A stretch of 64,000 nucleotides of DNA. Origin: DASRIA01 sp963816975 (GTDB lineage: Bacteria; Actinomycetota; Thermoleophilia; Solirubrobacterales; JBBDJG01). Positions 32,998-41,141 of this stretch are shown here, piece after piece (position 1 is the stretch's first letter; every line of letters starts with the position of its first letter). The notes beneath the pieces were generated by a model that made no database searches, had not been told where the DNA came from, and worked only from the letters and a program-made list of their open reading frames with translations. The stretch spans positions 868,001 through 932,000 of the forward strand of contig CAWFMD010000006.1 of assembly GCA_963816975.1 (NCBI GenBank). The letters are read 5' to 3'. Made by a program: the position numbers and the translations under genes.

Positions 32998-34164
32998 TCA
33001 GGCGGGCACGCCTCGTCCGGCTGCGCTCTCCCGCATCGAGTTGATCAGTACGTCGGCGACCTCGGGCCGCGTGAACTCCTCCGGGGGGCGCTCCCCGGCG
33101 CGCAGCATCTCCCGCACCTTGGTGCCCGAGAGGAACACGCGGTCGTCGGGACCGGCCGGGCTGGTCTTGCTGGTGGCCATGCCCTTGGTCAGCTTGCAGT
33201 AGAAGGAGTGCTCGAACATCATTGGCTCGATGCCCAGCTCGCTCGGCTCGAAATGGCCGAAGATCTCCTGGGCGTCGTACGTGCCGTAGTAGTCGCCGAC
33301 CCCCGCGTGGTCGCGCCCCACGATGAAGTGCGTGCACCCGTAGTTCTTGCGGACCAGGGCGTGGAAGATCGCTTCGCGCGGACCGGCGTAGCGCATCGCC
33401 GCCGGGTTCACGGCGAGCAGCACGTGATCGGGCACGTAGTACTCCTCGAGCAGTACTTCGTAGCAGCGCATTCGCACGTCGGCCGGAATGTCGTCGGACT
33501 TGGTCTCCCCGACGAGCGGGTGGATGAACAGCCCGTCCACCGACTCCAGCGCCGCCTTGGTGATGTACTCGTGGGCGCGGTGGATCGGGTTGCGCGTCTG
33601 GAAGCCGACCACCGTCTTCCAGCCGCGCTCGGTGAACGCGGCGCGGGCGGCGGCCGGGGGCAGGATGTGGCGCTCGAAGGCCCGCGGGTGCTCCGGGAGG
33701 TCGGTCACGCGGACCGGGCCGGCCAGGCAACGCGTTCCCTCGCCGTAGATCGCGGCCACGCCGGGGTGCTGCTGGTCGGTGGTGCGGTAGACGTGGCGCG
33801 CCTCGCGCTCGAGATCCCGCTCGAAGATCTCCTCGACGTCGATCACGCCCAGCAGCCGCCCGCCCTCGGTGCGCAGCGCGAGCCGGTCGCCCTCGGCCGC
33901 GGCGGCGTCCGTGGCCAGCGTCACGGGGATGCTCCACGGGAGCCCGTTCGCGAGCCGCATGTCGTCCACCACGCGGCGCCAGTCGTCGGAGCCCTGGAAC
34001 CCCCGCAGCGGGCTGAAGCCACCCACGGCCAGCAGTTCCAGATCTGCGGCCTGCCGCGGCGTGAGCGAGACGGAGTCGAGCGAACCGGCTTCTTTGACGA
34101 GCTGGTCGCGCTGCTCGGCGCGCGCAAGCAGGTCGACGAGCTCGCCGCCGTGAGCGTCAATCAT
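32998..34164 (-). CDS. sat: Sulfate adenylyltransferase (ATP sulfurylase)
   Basis: Sat makes adenosine 5'-phosphosulfate from sulfate and ATP. The PUA-like N-terminal domain (GGFSPLRGFQGSDDW) is followed by the catalytic domain with VVGFQTRNPIHRAHEY, HPLVGETKSDDIP, HFIVGRDHAGVGDYYG and FLSGTKVREML. This is the single-chain Sat type, not CysD/CysN. No APS kinase domain is fused. Length 388 residues. It follows cysH by 22 bp on the same strand, consistent with an operon cysH-sat-TauE. The direct APS route makes an APS kinase unnecessary for assimilation. Confidence 0.95.
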   Translation of the reverse strand: MIDAHGGELVDLLARAEQRDQLVKEAGSLDSVSLTPRQAADLELLAVGGFSPLRGFQGSDDWRRVVDDMRLANGLPWSIPVTLATDAAAAEGDRLALRTEGGRLLGVIDVEEIFERDLEREARHVYRTTDQQHPGVAAIYGEGTRCLAGPVRVTDLPEHPRAFERHILPPAAARAAFTERGWKTVVGFQTRNPIHRAHEYITKAALESVDGLFIHPLVGETKSDDIPADVRMRCYEVLLEEYYVPDHVLLAVNPAAMRYAGPREAIFHALVRKNYGCTHFIVGRDHAGVGDYYGTYDAQEIFGHFEPSELGIEPMMFEHSFYCKLTKGMATSKTSPAGPDDRVFLSGTKVREMLRAGERPPEEFTRPEVADVLINSMRESAAGRGVPA

Positions 34165-34186
34165 CAGTCATACCGGCTTTGCCCGG

Positions 34187-34900
34187 TTACTTCGACTCGG
34201 CCGGGTGCAGACCGCACTCCACCTTGTCCTGGCCTGCCCAGCGACCCGCGCGGGGGTCTTCTCCGGGCATCACCTGACGGGTGCAGTGGGTGCAGCCGAT
34301 CGACGGGTAGTTCTGGTCGTGGAGAGGGTTGTACGGGACGTCGTGCTCGTGGATGTAGGCCCACACGTCCTTCAGGGACCAGTCCGCGAGCGGGTTGGCC
34401 TTGATCAGGCCGAACTTGTCGTCGATCTCGACCTTGCGCGAGTTGGCCCGCGTCGGGGCCTGGTCGCGGCGGATGCCCGTGATCCACGCGTCCACGGATC
34501 CGAGGGCGCGCTTCAGCGGCTCCACCTTGCGGATCGCGCAGCAGGCGTTGGGGTCCCGCGCCCACAGCTCGTCGCCGTGCAGCTTCGCCTGCTCGGCGAG
34601 CGTGAGGTTGTGGTAGCGCTCGAAGTTGAACCCGTAGCGCTCCACGAAGCGGTCGCGCGTCTCGTACGTCTCCTTGAAGAGCACGTCGGTGTCGAGGTAG
34701 AAGATGCGTATCTCGGGCTCGATCCGGTGCAGCATGTCGAGCAGCACCGACTCCTCCTGCTGGAACGAGCACGCGACGTAGAGGCTGGGGTGGAACTGGT
34801 CCACCATCCACCGCAGCGTGGCCTCCGGTCCCTGGGGCTCGAGCTCGGCGGCAATCTGCTCCAGCTCCTCGGCTGTCCAGTTCTTGGTTGCTGTGGGCAT
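34187..34900 (-). CDS. cysH: Assimilatory APS reductase (iron-sulfur CysH type)
   Basis: The enzyme reduces adenylyl-sulfate to sulfite and AMP with thioredoxin. The PAPS-reductase fold shows SFQQEESVLLDML, FYLDTDVLFKETYETRDR, and GIRRDQAPTRAN. The CC...CxxC cysteines that bind the [4Fe-4S] cluster of APS reductases are seen in NACCAIRK and GCTHCTRQ, so APS rather than PAPS is the likely substrate. The active-site Cys is in the tail (KVECGLHP). ATG 34900 has AAAGGAT 5-6 nt upstream; the longer frame to 34948 is less likely. Length 237 residues. It heads the operon and has an AT-rich palindromic region upstream. Confidence 0.93.
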   Translation of the reverse strand: MPTATKNWTAEELEQIAAELEPQGPEATLRWMVDQFHPSLYVACSFQQEESVLLDMLHRIEPEIRIFYLDTDVLFKETYETRDRFVERYGFNFERYHNLTLAEQAKLHGDELWARDPNACCAIRKVEPLKRALGSVDAWITGIRRDQAPTRANSRKVEIDDKFGLIKANPLADWSLKDVWAYIHEHDVPYNPLHDQNYPSIGCTHCTRQVMPGEDPRAGRWAGQDKVECGLHPAESK

Positions 34901-34947
34901 CGCGGATCCTTTCGAGGTTGAGCGGAGCGTTCCCTCCGGAAGCGACA

Positions 34948-34981
34948 AAATAACACAAACCTGACTGGATTTAGGTTATTT
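34948..34981. promoter_or_regulatory. AT-rich palindromic region upstream of cysH, probable operator/promoter
   Basis: AAATAAC (34948-34954) and GTTATTT (34975-34981) form a perfect 7-bp inverted repeat, and inside them AACCT (34958-34962) pairs with AGGTT (34973-34977). The AT-rich block stands out sharply from the GC-rich surroundings and lies about 50-80 bp before the cysH start. A sulfur-responsive repressor is a reasonable guess; an Rrf2-type regulator would fit the shape but none is encoded nearby. Confidence 0.5.
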
Positions 34982-35037
34982 GGCCTTTGACGGTCTTTTT
35001 CGGCCGCCCGGTGGCGGCACTTGAGGGAACCAACGAG

Positions 35038-35063
35038 GGAGGCCCGCAAGCTTGCGGGCCTCC
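35038..35063 (-). terminator. Perfect stem-loop after the dodecin gene
   Basis: GGAGGCCCGCAAG and CTTGCGGGCCTCC are perfect inverse copies, giving a 10-bp stem with an AAGCTT loop. It lies 60 bp past the dodecin stop, ahead of the cysH control region, and probably insulates the two. There is no T-tract. Confidence 0.6.
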
Positions 35064-35122
35064 AAGGATAGGGACCGGCGTCCCCGGCCCGACCCGCCCG
35101 CCGGCTGACCGGCGGCAGGCCG

Positions 35123-35329
35123 TTACTCGCTGACGCGCTCGATCAGGAACGCCACCCGCACGTGGGCGCGCCACTCGTCGAGGTTGTCGCCGCGCAGGCC
35201 GGTGGACACGAGGTCCACGGCCTTGATGTTCCGCAGGGAGCTGCGCGCCTCGGCGAGCGCCTGCTGGACCGCGTCGTCCGAGCTCTTGCTCGAGGTTCCG
35301 ATCAGCTCGATGATCTTGACTACCGCCAT
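35123..35329 (-). CDS. Dodecin (flavin-binding storage protein)
   Basis: The 68-residue protein MAVVKIIELIGTSSKSSDDA has the dodecin pattern throughout: Ser-rich loop after strand 1, a helix with AVQQALAEARSSLRNI, and the C-terminal VRVAFLIERVS strand. Dodecins form hollow dodecamers that bind FMN or riboflavin and buffer free flavin. ATG 35329 has GGAGGAGG just upstream, which settles the start; the longer frame to 35521 is a shadow of the neighbouring region. It appears to be transcribed alone. Confidence 0.92.
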   Translation of the reverse strand: MAVVKIIELIGTSSKSSDDAVQQALAEARSSLRNIKAVDLVSTGLRGDNLDEWRAHVRVAFLIERVSE

Positions 35330-35420
35330 GCTCCTCCTCCGTTCTCGGGGGTGATGGCGAAGTTGTATCCGCTTCCGTGCAGGTCCGCCATGCGACGGTC
35401 GTCCGGCCGTCCCGAAACGC

Positions 35421-35660
35421 TCAGCTGCCCCAGCGCTCGGGGTCGCCCCAGGCGTCGGGGCTCTGCCCGCGCACGCTCTCGGCGCGCGCGGCGCGGGCCC
35501 AGGGACTCTCGCGGTCGACACTGGGCTCGATCACGGGAGCCGTGTCGTGCAGGAAGCGCTCCAGCGCCGCGGCGATGGCGGCGGCCTCCTGGGGCCCGGC
35601 GACCGGCGCGATCAGCTCGATCGCGGGGCGCGGTGGGCGTCGCTTTCCGTTGGTGGCCAT
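35421..35660 (-). CDS. Small protein resembling the acyl-CoA carboxylase epsilon subunit
   Basis: The 79-residue protein has a Pro/Arg-rich start, a strand-like AIELIAPVAGPQEAAAIAAA leading into a helix LERFLHDTAP, and a tail SPWARAARAESVRG ending in WGDPERWG. The pattern of an Ala-rich helix followed by SPWxxAAR and a Trp-rich end is what I associate with AccE/PccE epsilon subunits, which bridge the alpha and beta subunits of actinobacterial acyl-CoA carboxylases. The alpha and beta subunits are coded elsewhere in the window. The ATG is 16 bp from the divergent cyclodeaminase-like gene. The assignment is tentative. Confidence 0.55.
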   Translation of the reverse strand: MATNGKRRPPRPAIELIAPVAGPQEAAAIAAALERFLHDTAPVIEPSVDRESPWARAARAESVRGQSPDAWGDPERWGS

Positions 35661-35676
35661 GGAGTAAAAAGGGGCG

Positions 35677-36639
35677 GTGGCCAAGATACCCGTACTCGAC
35701 CACGACGGTGTGCTCGCCGCGGTTTCGCCGCATGAGGCGATCGACCGGGTGCGCGACGCCTTCGTCAGCTTCGCGCGGGGTGAGTGGCAGATGCCGCCGA
35801 AGGTGTACCTGCCGAGTCCCCCGAACGGCGACTTCCGGGCCATGCCGGTGCGCGGCGAGGGCCTCGCGATCCTGAAGTGGGTGACGTCGTTTCCGGCCAA
35901 CCCGCGTCGCGGGCTGCCGACCGTCACGGGAGTGGTCCTGGTCTCCGACGCCGATGACGGCGAGCCGCTCGCGATGCTGGACGCGCGCGCCGTGACCGCG
36001 CTGCGCACGGGTGCCGCCGCAGCCGTCGCAACCCAGGAGCTGGCCCGCGGGGACGCGCGCACGGTCGGCATCGTCGGCTGCGGACTCCACGGCCGGTGGG
36101 TGGGCCGCTGCATGGCGGACGCCGAGTATGGCCCCGGCGTGTGCTTCGACCCGGACCCCGAGGCGGCCGGCCACCTCGCGGCCGAGCTCGGATGGGAGGT
36201 CGGCGACCTGCCCGAGGCGCTCGCGTGCGACGTCGTCTGCACGATCACCCCCGGCGCGGAGCCAGTCGTATCGGCGGAGGCGCTGCGTCCCGGTCAGCAC
36301 GTGAACCTGCTCGGCGCGGACGGGCCCGGCAAGGCGGAGGCGTCGGTCGACGCCGTCGTACGGGCGTTGGCGGAGGGCCGCCTCTTCTGCGACGAGTGGG
36401 AGCAGGCCAGCCACGGTGGCGAGCTGGCGGAGGCGGTGGCCGCGGGCCGCGTGCGGCGCGAGCACGTCACCGACCTGGGTGCGGTGTGCGCCGGCCTCGC
36501 GCCGGGGCGCGAGGCCGAGCGCGACATCACTCTGTTCGACTCGACGGGCCTCGCGATCCAGGACCTGGCGATCGTGCTCGGCGCCCTCGAGGCGCTCCGG
36601 GCGGGCGCGGTGAAGGCCCAAACCGTGTCGCTGTCCTAG
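35677..36639 (+). CDS. Ornithine cyclodeaminase / mu-crystallin family protein
   Basis: Family members bind NAD(P)H in a Rossmann fold and act on amino or imino acids (ornithine cyclodeaminase, alanine dehydrogenase, ketimine reductase). The N-terminal part shows QMPPKVYLPSPPNGDFRAMP and KWVTSFPANPRRGLPTVTG; the Rossmann loop is TVGIVGCGLHGRW; the DLGAVCAGLAPGREAERDIT and FDSTGLAIQDLAI segments are typical. The substrate is not settled. GTG 35677 is used. The last 113 bp overlap the 3' end of ogt on the other strand. Length 320 residues. Confidence 0.88.
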   Translation: MAKIPVLDHDGVLAAVSPHEAIDRVRDAFVSFARGEWQMPPKVYLPSPPNGDFRAMPVRGEGLAILKWVTSFPANPRRGLPTVTGVVLVSDADDGEPLAMLDARAVTALRTGAAAAVATQELARGDARTVGIVGCGLHGRWVGRCMADAEYGPGVCFDPDPEAAGHLAAELGWEVGDLPEALACDVVCTITPGAEPVVSAEALRPGQHVNLLGADGPGKAEASVDAVVRALAEGRLFCDEWEQASHGGELAEAVAAGRVRREHVTDLGAVCAGLAPGREAERDITLFDSTGLAIQDLAIVLGALEALRAGAVKAQTVSLS

Positions 36640-37279
36640 CGCTGGCCGGTGCGGCGCCGCCGATCGCGCCTTCGAGCTTCAGCAGCAGCACCTTGTTGTC
36701 GAGCCCGCCGCCGTAGCCGCCCAGGCCACCGCCCGAGTGCAGCACCCGGTGGCAGGGCACGACGATCGGGATGGGGTTGGAGCCGAGCGCGTTGCCGGCC
36801 GCCCGCGCGCCGCGCGGACTGCCGGCCGCCGCTGCCATCTCCTTGTAGGTCGAGACCTTGCCGTAGGGGATCTTGGCCGTGCGCCTCAGCACGCGCCGCC
36901 CGAAGCCGTCCGTGAGGCGCCAGTCGAGCGGCAGCCCGAAGCGCGTGCGCCGCCCCTGGAAGTACTCTTCCAGCTCCCGCTTGACGGCATCGAAGTAGGC
37001 CGGCGCCTCGATCACGCGCGGCGAGATGCGCTCCGCCAGCTCCTGCAGCACGTCGTCGTGGGCGTAGTTGTCGCTGAACGAGATCCGCACCAGGCCACGC
37101 GGGGTTGCGGCCACGAGCACCGGCCCGACCGGGGAGTCGAGCGTCGTGTAGGCGACGTCGAGCAGGCCGCCGTTCGCTGCCTGGTCCGCCAGCCGGCCGG
37201 CCGCGGCGCCGGCCGCCACTGCCACGTTCGCGCGTGCGGCCCGGGACAGCGCCGCTTCGATCTTCCTCATCGATTCCAT
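36527..37279 (-). CDS. ogt: Methylated-DNA-protein-cysteine methyltransferase
   Basis: Ogt/MGMT repairs O6-alkylguanine by moving the alkyl group onto its own Cys. The active site IPIVVPCHRVLHSGG is intact, preceded by RRTAKIPYGKVSTYKEMA. Residues 1-35 are an Ala-rich extension. After the usual end (NKVLLLKLEGA) there is a 47-residue Pro/Arg/Gly-rich tail that lies antisense to the end of the cyclodeaminase-like gene, which suggests loss of the original stop codon. ATG 37279 overlaps the sigma-factor stop region; ATG 37270 would overlap it in ATGA. Length 250 residues. Pairing with an ECF sigma factor suggests control by alkylation or related stress. Confidence 0.88.
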   Translation of the reverse strand: MESMRKIEAALSRAARANVAVAAGAAAGRLADQAANGGLLDVAYTTLDSPVGPVLVAATPRGLVRISFSDNYAHDDVLQELAERISPRVIEAPAYFDAVKRELEEYFQGRRTRFGLPLDWRLTDGFGRRVLRRTAKIPYGKVSTYKEMAAAAGSPRGARAAGNALGSNPIPIVVPCHRVLHSGGGLGGYGGGLDNKVLLLKLEGAIGGAAPASARTATRFGPSPRPPGAPRGRRARSPGPGSRGPSSRTE

Positions 37280-37737
37280 GTCGCTCTCAGCTTCTCCAAT
37301 CCCTCGTGCAGGTTGCGGCGTGCGGCGTCCCCGGAGCATCCGAGGACACGCCCGATCTCTTCGTGCGGCAGGTCGCTCGCGAAGCGCAGCACGACCGCGG
37401 CGCGCTGCTTGTTCGGGAGCTTGCGGACCTCGGTCCAAAGGCCGGCGTCGTGATCGAACACGTCGTCGGTGCGGGCGTCGGGGACGTCCGCGATGGGCGT
37501 CGCACGACGCCCGTTGGCGCGGTGGGCGTCGAGTGCCTTGCGGTGCGCGATCGTGAGCACCCACGCCCGCAGGTTTGAGTTGCGGCGCAGCCGCGGATAC
37601 GCGCGCATGGCCGACAGGAACGTCTCCTGGAAGCAGTCGTCGGCGTCCTGGCGGCCGACCGATGCCACCAGGAACCGGTACACGTCCTCGCGGTGCTGAT
37701 CGAGGAACGTCTGGAATGGCGGCACTGACACGGTCAT
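37267..37737 (-). CDS. ECF-type RNA polymerase sigma factor
   Basis: Region 2 is seen in FLDQHREDVYRFLVASVG and DADDCFQETFLSAMRAYPRL, and region 4 in KLPNKQRAAVVLRFASDLPH with the helix-turn-helix EEIGRVLGCSGDAARRNLHE. The protein is 156 residues, normal for an ECF sigma. No anti-sigma factor gene is adjacent; instead ogt overlaps the 3' end, so the two are co-translated. ATG 37737 is taken; GTG 37749 would add four residues. Its promoter motif cannot be read from one gene. Confidence 0.88.
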   Translation of the reverse strand: MTVSVPPFQTFLDQHREDVYRFLVASVGRQDADDCFQETFLSAMRAYPRLRRNSNLRAWVLTIAHRKALDAHRANGRRATPIADVPDARTDDVFDHDAGLWTEVRKLPNKQRAAVVLRFASDLPHEEIGRVLGCSGDAARRNLHEGLEKLRATWNR

Positions 37738-37771
37738 AGAACGCGCCACGCGGCCCGCGCGTGAGGTCGAC

Positions 37772-38398
37772 CTAGGGCCGCTCGCCCGAGCGGGCGCGCT
37801 GGAGGCCCACCCAGAGCACCTCCATCGCGAGGTTCACCATCATCCGGCGCGGCAGCTCGGGATGGTCGTTCCACCACGAGGCAAGCGACACCGCCGCCCC
37901 GACGATCTGGACCGCAACGCCCTCCAGCTCGACCTCCTGGGGCATCCCGCCGCCGCTCTCGTAGTCCTGCGCGGCCAGCGTCGCGACGGCGTGCACCGCG
38001 GTGCGAATGACCTCCTCGCGGATCGCGGCGATCTCCGGCTCGAGCACGTCCTTCATCAGCATCTGCCACAGCTGGCGATGGTCCTCGACGAACGTGAAGA
38101 AGGCGTCGAGGCCGCGCCGCACGCGCTCGGCCGTGGGCTGGGCCGGGGCCGCTGCCCGCGTGAGGTGATCCATCAGCTCGCGGTTGGCGAGCTGCAGAAT
38201 CTCGGTGTACAGCTCCTGCTTGCCCTCGAAGTGCCGGTACAGAAGGCCGGGCGACACGTCGGCGGCGTCCGCGATCTGCTCGACTCGCGCGCCCTCGAAC
38301 CCGCGCTGCGCGAACACCTGGGTCGCGGCCTCGACGAGGCGTTCACGCCGCACCTCCGGGCGCAGACGCTGCCGCTTCGCCTTCTTAGCCACGCGCAT
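37772..38398 (-). CDS. TetR-family transcriptional regulator
   Basis: The helix-turn-helix is clear: ERLVEAATQVFAQRGFEGAR, VEQIADAADVSPGLLYRHFE. The ligand domain has VEDHRQLWQMLMKDVLEPEI and a C-terminal WWNDHPELPRRMM. It opens with a basic MRVAKKAKRQRLRPEVRRER, which marks the start ATG 38398. Length 208 residues. It lies on the same strand as the sigma factor and upstream of it, 34 bp apart. The target genes are not clear. Confidence 0.9.
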   Translation of the reverse strand: MRVAKKAKRQRLRPEVRRERLVEAATQVFAQRGFEGARVEQIADAADVSPGLLYRHFEGKQELYTEILQLANRELMDHLTRAAAPAQPTAERVRRGLDAFFTFVEDHRQLWQMLMKDVLEPEIAAIREEVIRTAVHAVATLAAQDYESGGGMPQEVELEGVAVQIVGAAVSLASWWNDHPELPRRMMVNLAMEVLWVGLQRARSGERP

Positions 38399-38450
38399 CC
38401 ACCGCGCACCATTATGTCCGCCGCCGAGGTCCGGCGGCGACCCCAGGGGA

Positions 38451-41072
38451 TCAGCTGCGCGGACGGAAGGCCGACTCGACTCGCGAGAAGGGAGGCAGAG
38501 CGCCCGGATCGGCCAGGTCGTCGAGCGTCCACACCGCCGTGGCGTTTCCGCGCTCGTCGACGGCCACCTGCGGCTCGAACCCGTGGAGCCGCCGCTCCGA
38601 CAGTGTCTGCGCGGCGCCGAACACGCCGTCCTTGGGCCGGAAGGCCGACCGCACCTGCAGGAGGCCGGCTGGGGTCTGCGCCGTCCAGACCACGGTCGCG
38701 CTGTCGTCGATCGCCACGCGGGGCCCGAAGTGGCTGAGCGGTTCGCCCTCGTCGGTGCCGGACACGGGCGCGGGCGCCCCGAAGGCCCGGCCGCGCGGCT
38801 GGAAGGCGCTTTCGATCTGGCCGAGGCCGGCCACGAAGCGGGTCCAGACGGCCAGCGCGTTGCCGCGCCCGTCGAACACGACCTGGGGCTCGAACGCGCC
38901 CGTGTCGGAGAGGTCCACGGACTCGCCGAAATTCCCCCCCGGCCACCGCTGCGCCGCCTGGATGTGCGTCGTGCCGTTCCCGGCCGTCCACACGACGAGC
39001 GCGCCGCCGCGCTGGTCCACGGCGACCTGCGGCTCGGATGCCTTGCTCGAGGGCGCGGACAGCGTGACCGCAGGTTGGAAGTTCGCCGCCGTGCTTCCGA
39101 TCGCCGCGTCGACACGATCGCCGTCCGCCACGAACCAGGTCGCGACCGCCGTCCCGTCCGCGCCGACCGCGACCTGCGGGGCGTTCGCGTCGCCCCCCGG
39201 GGCCGACAGTGTCCGGGCTGGGAGGAAGCCGGCGTTCTCGGGCTTCACCGACGCCTCGGCGGTGAGGTTGGCTCCATCCATGTGCGACCACACCACGACG
39301 GTCCCGCGGGCCGCTGACACCTGTGGATCGAACGCGTCGCCGCCGTCCGGCGATAGATACGAGGGTCGCAGGAAGTCGCCTCCGGCGGTCCGGAAGGTCG
39401 CCTGCACCCGCTGGGTGCCGTCCGCGTCCCGTGCCGTCCAGGTGACCACCGCGTCGCCGTCGCGCTCGAACGCGACCCGCGGCTGGAACGCGTTCGCGCT
39501 CGGGTCGGACAGGCGCTGCGGTGCGCCGAACCGCTCGCCGGCCGACGCGAACGCCGCCTCGACCCAGGTCGGGTTCGTCTCGTCGTGCGGATCCGGATCG
39601 ACGGTCCACACCGCGAGCGCGTTGTGCAAGCGGTCGGTGGCGACGTCAGGCTGGAAGGCCCCGACGGTCGGCGCCGACAGGCCGGCGGGCTCGGCGAAGC
39701 TGCCGACGCGCGGCCGGAAGGAGAACTGCACCCGCGGGAACTCGAACCCGTCGTTGCGGGTCCACAGCGCGAGGGCGTTGCCGTTTGCGTCGACGGCGAT
39801 CCCCGGCTCGAATGCGTCGTCGTCCGGTTCCGACAGGGTCTGAGCGGCGCCGAAGGTGCCGCCCTTGCGGCGGAATGCCCCCTGCGCGCGCAGGTTGAGG
39901 CCGTCAGACCGGGTCCACACGACCGCAGCGCTCTCATCCACTGCGATCTGCGGCTCGAACGCGTCCGCGCCGGCCGGCGAGAGCACCTGGGCGACCTCGA
40001 AGCCGCTGCGGCCGGCGTGGAAGGAGGCCTCGACGCGCAGGTTGGAGCCGTCGAAGCGGGACCACGCGACAAGGGCGTTGCCACGCAGGTCGAACACCGC
40101 CTGCGGGTCGGACGCCGGCCCTGAGTCGTCGGAGATCGTCGCCACCGCACCGAAGCTGTCGCCCGCGGCGCGCAGCGCCGCCTGTATGAAGGTCGCAGCG
40201 GCCGGGTTCGCTCCGTCCGGGTCGGCGGTCCAGGCCGCGATCGCGTTGTTCTCACGGTCGACGGCGAGGGAGGGCTCGGAAGCGTCGAGGCCGGCCGGCG
40301 AGAGCTGTTGGGCTGCCGACCAATCGCCCGCGCGTGGCCGCGCCGCGCAGAACACCCGCGGCGCGCCCGCGATCTCCTGGGTCCACGCGGCAAGCGCGTT
40401 GCCGCGCTCGTCCACCGCAACGCGTGGCTCGAACGCACGGTCGGAGCCCGACAGAGTCTGGGGTGCCCCGAAGCTCCCGTCCTTCGGCCGGAAGGCGGTC
40501 TGCACGCTCAGCTCCCCTGCGGCGCTCTCCCGTGTCCACACCACCGCGGCGCTCTCGTCGATCGCGACGTGCGGCTCGAAGTAGCTCGCTCCCGGTTCCC
40601 CCGCAGAGATCGTCTGCGCGGCGCTGAAGGCGCCGCCGGCCGGTCGGAAGGCGACCTGCACCTGCCCGCGCCCGCCCTCGTACCGCGTCCACACGACGAG
40701 CGAGTTGTCGCGTTCGTCGAACACGACCTGGGGCCGATCTGCGTCCCCGCCCTCCCCCGACAGCGGGCCGAGCGACGCGAAGTCACCGCCCGCCGGCCGG
40801 AAGCCCGCGTGGACGCGGCGCGCGTCGGCGTCACCCTCCGTCCACACCGCGAGCGCGTTGCCGGCGCCGTCGGTGGCGATGCGCGGCTGCGACGCGCGGA
40901 CTGCGTGCGCGGAGATCGTGACCGAGTCCCCGAAGGTCGCCAGCGCCGGGGCGCCGAACAGCGCAGCGATCGCCACCGCCAGCAGCGTCAGCCCACAGAC
41001 TCGCCCCGCGAAACGTGTCACGCTCACATCGCTTTGGCCGGCGCCAAGCATCAGTGCTCGTGCGACCGGCAC
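38451..41072 (-). CDS. Secreted protein with sixteen ~52-residue repeats, probably beta-propeller-like
   Basis: After a signal peptide (GLTLLAVAIAALFGAPALA, ending near residue 44) the whole 873-residue protein consists of repeats of the form P-Q-V-A-x-D-x-x-G-N-A-L-A-V-W-T, followed by a variable turn, VQxAFRPxGGxFG and a short APQTLS link. I count sixteen VWT/AWT-type strands, about 52 residues apart. Four-strand repeats of this kind suggest one or two beta-propellers, but no catalytic residue stands out and I know no function. GTG 41072 was chosen because GGAGGGG lies 6-7 nt upstream; GTG 41096 is an alternative with a weaker AAGGGA. It is likely surface exposed. Confidence 0.8.
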   Translation of the reverse strand: MPVARALMLGAGQSDVSVTRFAGRVCGLTLLAVAIAALFGAPALATFGDSVTISAHAVRASQPRIATDGAGNALAVWTEGDADARRVHAGFRPAGGDFASLGPLSGEGGDADRPQVVFDERDNSLVVWTRYEGGRGQVQVAFRPAGGAFSAAQTISAGEPGASYFEPHVAIDESAAVVWTRESAAGELSVQTAFRPKDGSFGAPQTLSGSDRAFEPRVAVDERGNALAAWTQEIAGAPRVFCAARPRAGDWSAAQQLSPAGLDASEPSLAVDRENNAIAAWTADPDGANPAAATFIQAALRAAGDSFGAVATISDDSGPASDPQAVFDLRGNALVAWSRFDGSNLRVEASFHAGRSGFEVAQVLSPAGADAFEPQIAVDESAAVVWTRSDGLNLRAQGAFRRKGGTFGAAQTLSEPDDDAFEPGIAVDANGNALALWTRNDGFEFPRVQFSFRPRVGSFAEPAGLSAPTVGAFQPDVATDRLHNALAVWTVDPDPHDETNPTWVEAAFASAGERFGAPQRLSDPSANAFQPRVAFERDGDAVVTWTARDADGTQRVQATFRTAGGDFLRPSYLSPDGGDAFDPQVSAARGTVVVWSHMDGANLTAEASVKPENAGFLPARTLSAPGGDANAPQVAVGADGTAVATWFVADGDRVDAAIGSTAANFQPAVTLSAPSSKASEPQVAVDQRGGALVVWTAGNGTTHIQAAQRWPGGNFGESVDLSDTGAFEPQVVFDGRGNALAVWTRFVAGLGQIESAFQPRGRAFGAPAPVSGTDEGEPLSHFGPRVAIDDSATVVWTAQTPAGLLQVRSAFRPKDGVFGAAQTLSERRLHGFEPQVAVDERGNATAVWTLDDLADPGALPPFSRVESAFRPRS

Positions 41073-41141
41073 GTTTTCCCCTCCACAGACCCGCACTCCC
41101 TTGCGAGGACAAACCTATTCCCCGCGGCGAGCCGGTGTCAA

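Noticed and set aside
34901..34990. SAM riboswitch before cysH
   Set aside because: The block is AT-rich with simple palindromes and lacks the multi-stem GC pattern of SAM-I or SAM-II aptamers. A protein operator fits better.
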